DNA of 64,000 nt from Amycolatopsis roodepoortensis (GCF_014873915.1 NZ_JADBEJ010000005.1:3640073-3704072); one strand, 5' to 3'. Positions 25,525-34,264 are shown, counted from the stretch's first letter. Made by a program: numbers and translations. The notes: generated by a model not told the origin, from the sequence alone.

Positions 25525-25989
25525 TCAGGACGCCATGCTGCCGTCGCCCGCGTGAGCGGCACCGGAAGGCACCGCGCTCACCTGGCGGGGAGGAACGGTG
25601 AACGTTGCCGTATAAGGCTTTCCGTTGCAGTTGACGGTCAGCGGGTAGCTGCCGGGCGCCGTGCCTTCTTTGAGCTCGACCTCGGCGCTGACGTTCGCCG
25701 GGACCCCGATGAGCGGGCCGTAGTCGTACTTCCCGATGCGCAGCACCGGCGACGAGAACGTCGTCGACTTTGGCGCCTTCAATCCATCGCCGCCGGGGCA
25801 TCGCGCCAGCGCCACGTTGGAGTCGCCGTGGACGTACTTGTTGACGAGCCCGAGTTCGTACGCGGTGTCGTCGTTGAGCTGCACCGTGACCCCGGGATCC
25901 GGCTCGGGTTGCTGAGCGAAACCGGCCGGCGACCCCGCCAGCACCGTCGCACCGATCGCCACCACTCCGGCGAGAACCCTGCGAATCAC
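25525..25989 (-). CDS. Exported hypothetical protein upstream of sortase
   Basis: 154 residues from a GTG at 25989. Signal peptide MIRRVLAGVVAIGATVLAGS, likely cut after FAQ. The mature part (GVTVQLNDDTAYELGLVNKY; AEVELKEGTAPGSYPLTVNC, then NGKPYTATFTV) looks like an immunoglobulin-like beta-sandwich with a single cysteine pair. There is no sorting signal. First gene of a probable three-gene unit with the sortase and the Pro/Ser-rich protein. Confidence 0.8.
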   Translation of the reverse strand: MIRRVLAGVVAIGATVLAGSPAGFAQQPEPDPGVTVQLNDDTAYELGLVNKYVHGDSNVALARCPGGDGLKAPKSTTFSSPVLRIGKYDYGPLIGVPANVSAEVELKEGTAPGSYPLTVNCNGKPYTATFTVPPRQVSAVPSGAAHAGDGSMAS

Positions 25990-26069
25990 GGAAAACCCCT
26001 AGCTGTCAACAAAACACCGACACGCGCTAGACGCGGGCGCCCCCGCGCGGGTTGCTTCGCCGGACGCGA

Positions 26070-27473
26070 TCAGTCCAAGTCGTCGTGGCGCATCAGCTGG
26101 CGGCCGGCCTCGGTGATCGACCCCGACAGCGACGGGTACACCGAAAATGTCAGTGCCAGATGTTCCACTGTGAGCTGGTTCTGGACGGCGAGCGCGATGG
26201 GAAGGATGAGTTCGCTCGCCGTCGGCGCCACGACCACCCCACCGACGACCACGCCGGTGGCGGGGCGGCAGAACAGCTTCACGAAACCGCGTCGCAGGCC
26301 TTCCATCTTCGCGCGGGCGTTCGTCGCGAGCGGGAGCATGATGGTGCGGGCGGGCACCTCACCCGAGTCGATCGCCTGCTGGCTGATGCCGACGGTCGCG
26401 ATCTCGGGGTGGGTGAACACGTTGGCGGCGACGGTCTTGAGCTTGATCGGCGCGACACCCTCGCCGAGCGCGTGCCACATCGCGATGCGGCCCTGCATGC
26501 TGGCCACGGAAGCGAGCATGAGCACCCCGGTGCAGTCGCCCGCGGCGTAGATGCCGGGCGCGCTGGTGCGGGAAACGCGGTCGACGCCGATGAAGCCGCC
26601 GGGGCCGGGCTCGATGCCGACCTTCTCCAGGCCGATGTCGGTGGTGTTGGGCACCGAACCGACGGTCATCAGCGCGTGGCTGGCCTCGATCACGCGGCCG
26701 TCGGAAAGGTGGATCTCGACGCCCTTTTCGGTGCGCTCGACCTTGTCGGCGCGGGCCTGCTTGACGACCGTGGTGCCGCGCTGCGAGAAGACCTCTTCGA
26801 GCACTGCGGCGGCGTCGGCGTCCTCGTGCGGGAGCACGCGGTCACGGCTGGACACGACGGTGACCTTGACACCCATCTCGGTGTAGGCCGAGGCGAACTC
26901 GGCGCCGGTGACACCCGAACCGATGACGGCCAGGTGCTCGGGCAGCTCGCGAAGGTCGTAAAGCTGACGCCAGTCGAGGATGCGCTCGCCGTCCGGCACG
27001 GCGCCGGGCAGCACGCGCGGGGTGGCGCCGGTCGAGATGAGGACGACGTCGGCGTCGAGCACCTCGGTCGAGCCGTCGGGGGCGGTGACGGCGACCTTGT
27101 GCGTGGCGAGCCCGGTCTCTTCGTCGTCGAAACGGGCCTGGCCGATGACGACGCGGACGCCCTCGCGCTGGACGCGGGCGCGGATGTCGGCGGACTGCGC
27201 GAGCGCGAGGCCCTTCACCCGGCCGTGGACGGTCGGCAGGTCGACGCTGGTGTCGGCCATGTCGGTGTTGATGCCGAGCTCGCGGAGGTCGTGCATGTTC
27301 GCCAGCGCGCCGGAGGAGGCGATGAACGTCTTGGACGGGACGCAGTCGTAGAGCACGCACGCGCCGCCAAGGCCGTCACGCTCGACGATGGTGACGTCGG
27401 CTCCGTGCTGGGCCGCGACCAGTGCCGCTTCGTAACCGGCGGGGCCTCCGCCCATGATCACGATCTTGGTCAC
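26070..27473 (-). CDS. lpdA: NAD(P)H quinone reductase, LpdA-type flavoprotein
   Basis: 467 residues, the length of M. tuberculosis LpdA (Rv3303c). FAD motif IVIMGGGPAGYEAALVAAQ, redox region GGACVLYDCVPSKTFIA, NAD(P) motif VIGSGVTGAEFASAYTEMG and GIYAAGDCTG. The C-terminal region that in true lipoamide dehydrogenases reads HAHPTLSE here reads SVYPSLSG, so the catalytic His-Glu pair is lost. In M. tuberculosis LpdA this change goes with quinone reductase rather than lipoamide activity. The neighbourhood also matches the Rv3303c region. Confidence 0.9.
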   Translation of the reverse strand: MTKIVIMGGGPAGYEAALVAAQHGADVTIVERDGLGGACVLYDCVPSKTFIASSGALANMHDLRELGINTDMADTSVDLPTVHGRVKGLALAQSADIRARVQREGVRVVIGQARFDDEETGLATHKVAVTAPDGSTEVLDADVVLISTGATPRVLPGAVPDGERILDWRQLYDLRELPEHLAVIGSGVTGAEFASAYTEMGVKVTVVSSRDRVLPHEDADAAAVLEEVFSQRGTTVVKQARADKVERTEKGVEIHLSDGRVIEASHALMTVGSVPNTTDIGLEKVGIEPGPGGFIGVDRVSRTSAPGIYAAGDCTGVLMLASVASMQGRIAMWHALGEGVAPIKLKTVAANVFTHPEIATVGISQQAIDSGEVPARTIMLPLATNARAKMEGLRRGFVKLFCRPATGVVVGGVVVAPTASELILPIALAVQNQLTVEHLALTFSVYPSLSGSITEAGRQLMRHDDLD

Positions 27474-27600
27474 TGGTCTCCTCCTCGCAGCGGTGTCTGT
27501 GACTGCGTTTACCGTACGCGGGCGACCGTTGGGCGGATTGAGTGGCCGGACACGGCATGTACGTCCAGCCGGGTGACCGGTGGGTCGCTAGGCTGTCGCC

Positions 27601-28053
27601 GTGCCGTTGTATGCCGCGTATGGATCCAATATGGAGCCCTCCCAGATGTTGGAGCGCGCTCCCCACTCGCCCATGGCCGGCACCGGCTGGCTGGAGGGCT
27701 GGAGGCTGACCTTCGGGGGCGAAGACCTCGGCTGGGAAGGCGCGCTGGCGACCATCGTCGAAGACCCGGCTTCCCGGGTCTTCGTGGTGCTGTACGACGT
27801 CACCTCGCTGGACGAACCCAACCTCGACCGCTGGGAAGGCGGCGAGCTGGGCATCCACTCCAAGATCCGCCTGCGCGTGCAGACCATGGACGGCTCGGTG
27901 CTGGCGTGGCTGTACGTCCTGGACGCCTACGAGGGCGGCCTCCCGTCCGCGCGCTACCTCGGCGTCCTCGCCGACGCGGCCGAGGCCGCCGGCGCCCCCG
28001 CCGACTACGTCGACGCCCTCCGCACCCGCCCCTGCCAAGGCATCTCCGGCTGA
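27601..28053 (+). CDS. Gamma-glutamylcyclotransferase-like protein
   Basis: 150 residues from a GTG, with TAGGCT 6 nt upstream (leaderless pattern). The start LYAAYGSNMEPSQMLERAPH is the substrate-loop signature of the GGCT/AIG2 fold, and DAYEGGLPSARYL supplies the catalytic glutamate region. The family cyclises gamma-glutamyl amines to 5-oxoproline, but the substrate of this branch is not known. Divergent from lpdA. Confidence 0.85.
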   Translation: MPLYAAYGSNMEPSQMLERAPHSPMAGTGWLEGWRLTFGGEDLGWEGALATIVEDPASRVFVVLYDVTSLDEPNLDRWEGGELGIHSKIRLRVQTMDGSVLAWLYVLDAYEGGLPSARYLGVLADAAEAAGAPADYVDALRTRPCQGISG

Positions 28054-28066
28054 CCTCGCGAGTTAC

Positions 28067-28147
28067 GTCCGCCTGATCACGCGTGTCGTCCATCTGATCA
28101 CGCGTGTCGTCCGTCCAATCACACGTGTCGTCCATCTGATCACGCGA
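28067..28147 (+). repeat. 21-bp tandem repeat array (family D), four units
   Basis: Units at 28067-28087, 28088-28108, 28109-28129 and 28130-28147 share GTCCRTCYRATCACGCGTGTC with the array at 5125. The last unit overlaps the stop codon of the convergent gene at 28140. It fills the entire convergent gap. Confidence 0.85.
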
Positions 28148-29033
28148 CCGCGCGCCTCTCGAACGCCCTGGACAGCTCGGCCAAGAAACGTTGAGGATCA
28201 CGCAGGTCCGCCGCCGACACCCGGATCGTGATCCACCCTCGTCCAGCCATCCGCGCGTCTCGCTCGGCGTCGTAGTCCTGGCGCCCCTCGTGAGCGGCGA
28301 AGCCGTCGTACTCCAGGGCGATCCGCCGCGACGGCCACGCCATGTCGAGCACGTACAGCGTCCGGCCGTCGATCGTGGTGATCTCGTACTGTGCCTCCGG
28401 TATCGGGAACCCCGCCTCGGCGACGATCAACCGGATGATGCTTTCCGGCGGGGAATCCGCCTTGCCGGTCGCCAGGTCGAGCAGCATGAGGGCCCTGTGG
28501 ATACCTCGCCGGTCGCGGCGGTCCACGACCCTGTCCAGAACGTTCGTACGCAGGGCTCGGACGTGGTCCGGCGCAAGGCCGTGCATCGCCTCGTCCAGCG
28601 CGGCGAACGCGGTTCGCTTGTCTCCGTCACAGAGGAAACCGGCTAGGGCCAGGTCCAAGGAAAACGTGGCGAGCCCCTCGAGCTCGATGACATCCGAGGG
28701 CTGGAAATCGGCTTGATGGACGATCAACCCCGGCTTCGACTTGATCCGCCGCGAGAAGGGCACCGTCACGTGGATGCTCGTGTCGTCCACGGCCGAAATC
28801 CCATGCAGCGCAAGGGCTGTAGCTCCGGAAAGCGCCGCCGGCTGCCCCACCACGAGCAGAGCGGCCTGAGCCCGGGTGGTCAGTTCGAGCAGATCCGCGG
28901 CATGCACGACCACGCCCCGCCATGGCTGAACGAGGACACCGGTGGCCAATCCTTCGAGGACCCTCCGACGCCCCAGAACCTCGTCGGCCTCACTACGCGA
29001 GACCGCCCCATGTCGTCCTCCCCAGTCGATCAT
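28140..29033 (-). CDS. DUF559/Vsr-like nuclease-fold protein with AbiEi-like N-terminus
   Basis: 297 residues. The N-terminal part (VSRSEADEVLGRRRVLEGLA; GVLVQPWRGVVVHA; LSGATALALHGI) has the layout of AbiEi-type antitoxin winged-helix domains. The C-terminal part (LDMAWPSRRIALEYDGFAAH; DAERDARMAGRGWITIRVSA) is the DUF559/very-short-patch-repair endonuclease fold with a D...E-x-D core. Such proteins are abundant in actinobacteria and their role is unknown. No toxin partner lies next to it. Confidence 0.8.
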   Translation of the reverse strand: MIDWGGRHGAVSRSEADEVLGRRRVLEGLATGVLVQPWRGVVVHAADLLELTTRAQAALLVVGQPAALSGATALALHGISAVDDTSIHVTVPFSRRIKSKPGLIVHQADFQPSDVIELEGLATFSLDLALAGFLCDGDKRTAFAALDEAMHGLAPDHVRALRTNVLDRVVDRRDRRGIHRALMLLDLATGKADSPPESIIRLIVAEAGFPIPEAQYEITTIDGRTLYVLDMAWPSRRIALEYDGFAAHEGRQDYDAERDARMAGRGWITIRVSAADLRDPQRFLAELSRAFERRAVA

Positions 29034-29086
29034 GACTTCGAGGATCGCCGGTTTCAGAGCCTTAGGAAAGGGCGCTCATCCACACC

Positions 29087-29125
29087 TGTGGATAACTCCA
29101 AGGTTGTGGATAACCCTGTGGACAG
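29087..29125 (+). other. Cluster of DnaA-box-like sites
   Basis: TGTGGATAA occurs twice (29087-29095 and 29105-29113), the exact reverse complement of the consensus DnaA box TTATCCACA, with a near match TGTGGACAG at 29117-29125. The cluster is in the 157-bp gap between two minus-strand genes. No replication genes are near, so this is not oriC. It could titrate DnaA or be chance. Confidence 0.45.
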
Positions 29126-29147
29126 GTGTTCGACACCGGAAGTGGCG

Positions 29148-29189
29148 AACACCTGTGACCAGGTGGACGACACGCGTGATTGGGTGGAC
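29148..29189 (-). repeat. 21-bp tandem repeat (family D), two inverted units
   Basis: Read on the minus strand, 29189-29169 and 29168-29148 are two adjacent family D units (GTCCACCCAATCACGCGTGTC type). They end 1 nt before the stop of the M20 gene at 29191. Confidence 0.75.
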
Positions 29190-29190
29190 G

Positions 29191-30489
29191 TCAGGCCAGG
29201 GTGGCCAGGGCGGTGTGGACCAGCGTGCGGACACCGCACAGCAGCGAACGCTCGTCGAGGACGAAGGTCGGGCGGTGGATGTCGGCCATCGGGCCTTCAC
29301 CGGACCAGACGCCGAGGCGCGCGAAGGCGCCCTGGACGTGCTCCAGGTACCACCCGAAGTCCTCGCCGCCGGACGACTGCTCGGTCCCGGCCACGGCGGT
29401 CTCGCCCAGCGCGGCCTCGACGCCGGCCCGCATCAGCGCGTGCGACTCCGGATCGGAGACGACCGGCGGCACGCCGCGGCGGTAGTCGAGCGAGAACCCG
29501 ACGCCGGTCGGCGCGAGCAGCGACTCCACCGAAGCCGCGACGAGCGGCTCCAGCATCGTCCAGACCTCGTGGTCCGCGGTGCGGAGCGTGCCGCGCAGCA
29601 CCCCGTCCTGCGGGACGGCGTTGGCGGCCTGCCCGGCGTGCACCGCGCCCCAGACCAGCACGGTCCCGGATCGCGGGTCGACCCGGCGCGAGAGCACCGC
29701 GGGCAGCGACGTGATCACCGTGCCCAGCGCGTGCACCAGGTCCGCGGTCAGATGCGGCCGCGAGGTGTGCCCACCCGGCGAGGTGAGCCGCAGCTCGATG
29801 AGGTCGGCGGCCGAGGTCAGCGCGCCTTCGCGCAGGCCGACCTTGCCGACCTCGAGCCGCGGGTCACAGTGCAGCCCGTAGATCCGCTCGACGCCTTCCA
29901 TCGCGCCCGCGGCGATCATGTCCAGCGCACCGCCGGGCATGACCTCCTCGGCGGGCTGGAAGATCAGCCGCACGCGGCCGGGCAGCTCGGGCGCGCCGGC
30001 CAGCGCCCGCGCCGCACCCAGCAGGATCGCGGTGTGCGCGTCGTGCCCGCACATATGCGCGGCGCCGTCGGTCTTGGAGGCGTACGGGAGCCCGGTGGCC
30101 TCGGTCAGCGGCAGGGCGTCCATGTCGGCGCGCAGCGCGACGCAGCGGTCGCCGCTGCCGATGTCGCAGACCACGCCGGTGCCCGTGGGGAGCACCCATG
30201 GCTTGAGCCCGACCGAGCGGAGCAGGGACATGACCAGTTCGGTCGTGGCGAACTCGTGGCGGGAGAGCTCCGGGTGCGCGTGGATGTGACGGCGCCACGC
30301 GACGACGTCGGTGGCGTTCGCGCGGAGCCAGTCGTCGAGCCAGAAGGGGCCGCGTCCGGCACCAAGGTCATGCACAGGTGCCATGCTGACGCCGGCCTCG
30401 GAAATCAGCGCGGTGGGCGCCTCTATAGGGGCAACGACGCGACCCTCGGGGTCGCCTGGAATGTCCGGACGTGAATCGAGCACCGTCAC
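29191..30489 (-). CDS. M20 family amidohydrolase (AmiA/AmiB-like)
   Basis: 432 residues. Metal-site and fold motifs of M20D amidohydrolases are present: RRHIHAHPELSRHEFATTEL, ALRADMDALPLTEATGLPYA, HMCGHDAHTAILLGAARAL, IFQPAEEVMPGGALDMI, a dimerisation domain starting SPGGHTSRPHL, and SSGGEDFGWYLEHVQG. It hydrolyses an N-acyl or peptide-like amide. The substrate is unknown. In M. tuberculosis amiA1-amiB1 lie between lpdA and deoD in the same way. The 238 bp upstream hold no further gene that I can support. Confidence 0.9.
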   Translation of the reverse strand: MTVLDSRPDIPGDPEGRVVAPIEAPTALISEAGVSMAPVHDLGAGRGPFWLDDWLRANATDVVAWRRHIHAHPELSRHEFATTELVMSLLRSVGLKPWVLPTGTGVVCDIGSGDRCVALRADMDALPLTEATGLPYASKTDGAAHMCGHDAHTAILLGAARALAGAPELPGRVRLIFQPAEEVMPGGALDMIAAGAMEGVERIYGLHCDPRLEVGKVGLREGALTSAADLIELRLTSPGGHTSRPHLTADLVHALGTVITSLPAVLSRRVDPRSGTVLVWGAVHAGQAANAVPQDGVLRGTLRTADHEVWTMLEPLVAASVESLLAPTGVGFSLDYRRGVPPVVSDPESHALMRAGVEAALGETAVAGTEQSSGGEDFGWYLEHVQGAFARLGVWSGEGPMADIHRPTFVLDERSLLCGVRTLVHTALATLA

Positions 30490-30727
30490 GCCGCACCTCC
30501 TCCCGCGACACTGTCACCTTCGTCTACCACCGTACGAGTGGTCGCTGAAGGCACGCTGGGTGCCGTTCGATCTGTGATACGCATTTGCGATAGATCGTGC
30601 ACCATGCAGATGACAAGCCGCTCGTCGAGTGATCGAGGCGGAGACGGCCGGTAGTGGATCTGCGATGAACGGCTGCGAGAGTTCGGCCCGGGCTAAGCGG
30701 AGAGTCCTTCTACTTACCGGTAGCGGT

Positions 30728-31036
30728 TCAGGACTTCTTTTTCTTGGAACGCGCGCGGCGGCCGAGGATCACCAGACCGAGCAGGATGGCCGCGGCGACG
30801 CCCGCGATGATCTTCCGCTTGGTCTCCTGGCTGTTGGCCTTGTCGGTCTCGGCGGGGTCGAGCACCGGACCCGGGGGCGCCTGCGACGGCACCTCGTGCA
30901 CGGCCGCGGCCTGCGCGATCACCGGCGCGGATGCCTGGATCTCCGAGAACGGCGCAGCCTGCGCGACAGGCGCGCAGACGACCAGCCCGGCGGCGACGAG
31001 CCCGGCAAGCTGCCCGAGACGAGACCTTTTCGGCAT
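30728..31036 (-). CDS. Small exported membrane-anchored protein
   Basis: 102 residues. Signal peptide (LGQLAGLVAAGLVVCAPVAQ, cut near AQA-AP), an Ala/Pro-rich extracellular segment, then a membrane helix (IIAGVAAAILLGLVILG) and a strongly basic tail RRARSKKKKS. This layout, helix plus basic tail without LPXTG, places the C-terminus in the cytoplasm. It lies downstream of meaB on the same strand. Function unknown. Confidence 0.75.
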   Translation of the reverse strand: MPKRSRLGQLAGLVAAGLVVCAPVAQAAPFSEIQASAPVIAQAAAVHEVPSQAPPGPVLDPAETDKANSQETKRKIIAGVAAAILLGLVILGRRARSKKKKS

Positions 31037-31093
31037 GACTCCCTTTCGACGGCGTGGCGCGAACCCGATTCTGCACTCTGCCGGGTTCCCGCG

Positions 31094-32092
31094 TCAGCCG
31101 CCACGCGGAGGACCGGAGAACGCCTCCAGAATCCGTTGCGCGGCCAGCGTCGGCGTCAGTTCACCGTCCCGGACCGCCCGTTCGACGTCCGGAACGACCG
31201 CTCGCACGTCCGGATGCGAAGCGAGCCGTCCGAGGAGCTGCTCGCGGACCATCGACCAGGTCCACTCCACCTGCTGCCGCCGTCGCCGTTCGTCCAGTTC
31301 ACCCGAAGCGGTCAACACGTCGCGGTGACGACCGATTTCGGCCCAAACCTCGTCGAGTCCGACGTCGGTGAGCGCGCTGCAGGTCAGCACCGGGGGCGTC
31401 CACTCGGCGTCCCGCCCGTAGATCATCCGCAGCGCGCCGGCCAGTTCCCGGGCCGCGCGTTTCGCGTCGCGTTCGTGGTCGCCGTCGGCCTTGTTGACCG
31501 CGATGACGTCCGCCAGTTCGAGGACACCCTTCTTGATGCCCTGCAACTGGTCGCCGGTGCGGGCCAGGGTCAGGAACAGGAAATGGTCGACCATGTTCGC
31601 GACGGTCACCTCGGACTGTCCGACCCCGACGGTCTCGACCAGCACTATGTCGTATCCGGCCGCTTCCATCAGCACGATCGTCTCGCGGGTCGCCCGCGCG
31701 ACGCCGCCGAGCGTGCCCGAAGTCGGCGAAGGGCGGATGAACGCCTTCGGGTCCACCGCGAGGCGCGCCATCCGGGTCTTGTCACCGAGGATCGAGCCAC
31801 CGGTCCGCGTCGACGACGGGTCGACGGCCAGCACGGCGACCTTGTGCCCGGCCCCGGTCAGATCTGTGCCGAGCTGGTCGATGAAGGTCGACTTGCCGAC
31901 ACCGGGGACTCCGGTGATGCCGACGCGCCGCGCCCCGCCCGCGTGCGGGAGCAGCTCGACCAGCAACTCCTGCGCCTGCGCCCGGTGGTCCTCCCGGTTG
32001 GACTCGACGAGCGTGATCGCCCGGGACAGCAGGCCGCGGTCACCCGCGAGGACGCCTTTGGCGAGCGCCCCGACGTCGATCTTGCGCGGCAA
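31094..32092 (-). CDS. meaB: Methylmalonyl-CoA mutase-associated GTPase MeaB
   Basis: 332 residues from a TTG at 32092, with AGGAG inside the end of mutB. G-protein motifs: P-loop GITGVPGVGKSTFID, VLAVDPSSTRTGGSILGDKT, ETVGVGQSE and NKAD. MeaB (ArgK family) loads and protects the adenosylcobalamin cofactor of the mutase using GTP. It begins 3 nt after the mutB stop, so mutA-mutB-meaB is a single operon. Confidence 0.94.
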   Translation of the reverse strand: MPRKIDVGALAKGVLAGDRGLLSRAITLVESNREDHRAQAQELLVELLPHAGGARRVGITGVPGVGKSTFIDQLGTDLTGAGHKVAVLAVDPSSTRTGGSILGDKTRMARLAVDPKAFIRPSPTSGTLGGVARATRETIVLMEAAGYDIVLVETVGVGQSEVTVANMVDHFLFLTLARTGDQLQGIKKGVLELADVIAVNKADGDHERDAKRAARELAGALRMIYGRDAEWTPPVLTCSALTDVGLDEVWAEIGRHRDVLTASGELDERRRRQQVEWTWSMVREQLLGRLASHPDVRAVVPDVERAVRDGELTPTLAAQRILEAFSGPPRGG

Positions 32093-32095
32093 GGT

Positions 32096-34264
32096 TCAGG
32101 ACTCCTGGGCGGTCAGCTGTCCGATGAGGTCGATCGCCGCTTCGGCGATCACCGTGCCGGGGCCGAAGATCGCCGCCGCGCCCGCCGCGCGCAGCTCTTC
32201 GTAGTCCTGCGGCGGGATGACGCCGCCGACCACGACGATGATGTCCTCGCGGCCCTGTTCGGCGAGCTCGGCGCGCAACGCGGGCACGAGCGAAAGGTGC
32301 CCGGCCGCCAGCGACGAGACGCCGATGACGTGCACGTCGGCCTCGATCGCCTGTCGCGCGACCTCGCCGGGAGTGGAGAACAGCGGGCCGACGTCGACGT
32401 CGAAGCCGATGTCGGCGAAGCCGGTCGCGATCACCTTCTGGCCGCGGTCGTGGCCGTCCTGGCCCATCTTCGCGACCAGGATCCGGGGACGGCGGCCCTC
32501 CTCCTCGGCGAATTTCTCGACGAGTTCACGCGCCTGCTCGACGTTCTCGGTCTTGCCGACCTCCTCGCGGTACACACCGGAGATGGTACGAATCTGGCCG
32601 GAGTGACGCCCCCAGATCTTCTCGAGCGAGTCGGAGATCTCGCCGACCGTCGCCTTCGCCCTGGCGGCGTCGATGGCCAGCGCGAGCAGGTTCCCGTCGG
32701 ACTCCGCGCCGGCGGTGAGCCGCCGCAGCGCGTCCTGAGTGGCGTCCTCGTCGCGTTCTTCGCGCAGCCGCCGCAGCTTCTCCAACTGCTGCGCGCGCAC
32801 GCCCGCGTTGTCGACCTTGAGCACGTCGATCTGCTCGTCGTCGGTGACCTGGTACTTGTTGACGCCGATCACCGGCTGGCGGCCGGAGTCGATCCGCGCC
32901 TGCGTCCGCGCCGCGGCCTCTTCGATGCGCAGCTTCGGGATACCGGCGTCGATCGCCTTCGCCATCCCGCCCGCCTGCTCGACCTCGGTGATGTGGCCCC
33001 ACGCCTTGCGCGCGAGGTCGTAGGTCAGCTTCTCGACGAACGCGCTGCCGCCCCACGGGTCGATCACGCGCGTGGTGCCGGATTCCTGCTGCAGCAGCAG
33101 CTGCGTGTTCCGCGCGATGCGCGCGGAGAAGTCGGTCGGCAGCGCCAGCGCCTCGTCGAGGGCGTTGGTGTGCAAGGACTGCGTGTGCCCCTGGGTCGCC
33201 GCCATCGCCTCGACGCAGGTGCGGGCGACGTTGTTGTAGACGTCCTGCGCGGTCAGCGACCAGCCCGACGTCTGCGAATGCGTCCGCAGGCTCAAAGACT
33301 TCGAGCTCTTGGGCTCGAAGCCCTTCACCAGCTTCGCCCACAGGAGCCGCGCCGCGCGGAGTTTCGCGACCTCCATGAAGAAGTTCATCCCGATCGCCCA
33401 GAAGAAGGACAGGCGGGGCGCGAACTTGTCGACGTCCAGCCCGGCCTCGACTCCGGCGCGGATGTACTCGACGCCGTCCGCGAGCGTGTACGCCAGCTCC
33501 AGGTCGGCGGTCGCCCCGGCTTCCTGCATGTGGTAGCCGGAGATGGAGATCGAGTTGTACTTCGGCATGTTCCGCGAGGTGAACGAGAAGATGTCCGAGA
33601 TGATCCGCATCGACGGCTGCGGCGGGTAGATGTAGGTGTTGCGGACCATGAACTCCTTGAGGATGTCGTTCTGGATGGTCCCGGCCAGTTTGTCCGGCGT
33701 GACCCCCTGTTCCTCGGCCGCGACGACGTACAGCGCGAGCACCGGCAGGACGGCGCCGTTCATGGTCATCGAAACGCTCATCTTGTCGAGCGGGATGCCG
33801 TCGAAGAGCTGGCGCATGTCGTAGATCGAGTCGATCGCGACGCCCGCCATGCCGACGTCACCGGCGACGCGCGGGTGGTCGGAGTCGTAGCCGCGGTGCG
33901 TCGCGAGGTCGAAGGCGACCGAAAGGCCCTTCTGCCCGGCGGCGAGATTCCGGCGGTAGAAGGCGTTCGACTCCTCGGCGGTGGAGAAACCCGCGTACTG
34001 GCGGATGGTCCACGGCTGGTTGACGTACATCGTCGGGTACGGGCCGCGCAGATACGGCGCGATACCCGGATACGTGCCGAGGAAGTCCACTCCGGACAGA
34101 TCGTCGGCGGTGTAGACCGGCTTGACGCCGATGCCTTCCGGCGTCTCCCAGGCGAGCGCGTCCGGGCCCTTGCCGGTGGCGGCGTGCAGTGCTTCGGTCC
34201 ACTGAGGACGGTCGGCGGGGTCGGGGCCGCCCAGTTCGATTCCGGCGAAGTTCGGGATGGTCAT
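32096..34264 (-). CDS. mutB: Methylmalonyl-CoA mutase large (alpha) subunit
   Basis: 722 residues from the ATG at 34264; an overlapping GTG at 34267 is possible. The substrate barrel is complete (PGIAPYLRGPYPTMYVNQPW, then TIRQYAGFSTAEESNAFYR). The C-terminal B12 domain carries the base-off ligand motif in MGQDGHDRGQKVIATGFADI and GVSSLAAGHLSLVP. It interconverts (R)-methylmalonyl-CoA and succinyl-CoA as a heterodimer with MutA. The mutA stop and mutB start overlap as TGATG, which suggests coupled, stoichiometric translation. Confidence 0.97.
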   Translation of the reverse strand: MTIPNFAGIELGGPDPADRPQWTEALHAATGKGPDALAWETPEGIGVKPVYTADDLSGVDFLGTYPGIAPYLRGPYPTMYVNQPWTIRQYAGFSTAEESNAFYRRNLAAGQKGLSVAFDLATHRGYDSDHPRVAGDVGMAGVAIDSIYDMRQLFDGIPLDKMSVSMTMNGAVLPVLALYVVAAEEQGVTPDKLAGTIQNDILKEFMVRNTYIYPPQPSMRIISDIFSFTSRNMPKYNSISISGYHMQEAGATADLELAYTLADGVEYIRAGVEAGLDVDKFAPRLSFFWAIGMNFFMEVAKLRAARLLWAKLVKGFEPKSSKSLSLRTHSQTSGWSLTAQDVYNNVARTCVEAMAATQGHTQSLHTNALDEALALPTDFSARIARNTQLLLQQESGTTRVIDPWGGSAFVEKLTYDLARKAWGHITEVEQAGGMAKAIDAGIPKLRIEEAAARTQARIDSGRQPVIGVNKYQVTDDEQIDVLKVDNAGVRAQQLEKLRRLREERDEDATQDALRRLTAGAESDGNLLALAIDAARAKATVGEISDSLEKIWGRHSGQIRTISGVYREEVGKTENVEQARELVEKFAEEEGRRPRILVAKMGQDGHDRGQKVIATGFADIGFDVDVGPLFSTPGEVARQAIEADVHVIGVSSLAAGHLSLVPALRAELAEQGREDIIVVVGGVIPPQDYEELRAAGAAAIFGPGTVIAEAAIDLIGQLTAQES

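Noticed and set aside
28067..28147. CRISPR array
   Set aside because: Head-to-tail 21-bp units without spacers, so an ordinary tandem repeat.
29087..29125. Chromosome replication origin
   Set aside because: Only two exact DnaA boxes, no AT-rich unwinding region, and no dnaA, dnaN, recF or gyrB nearby.
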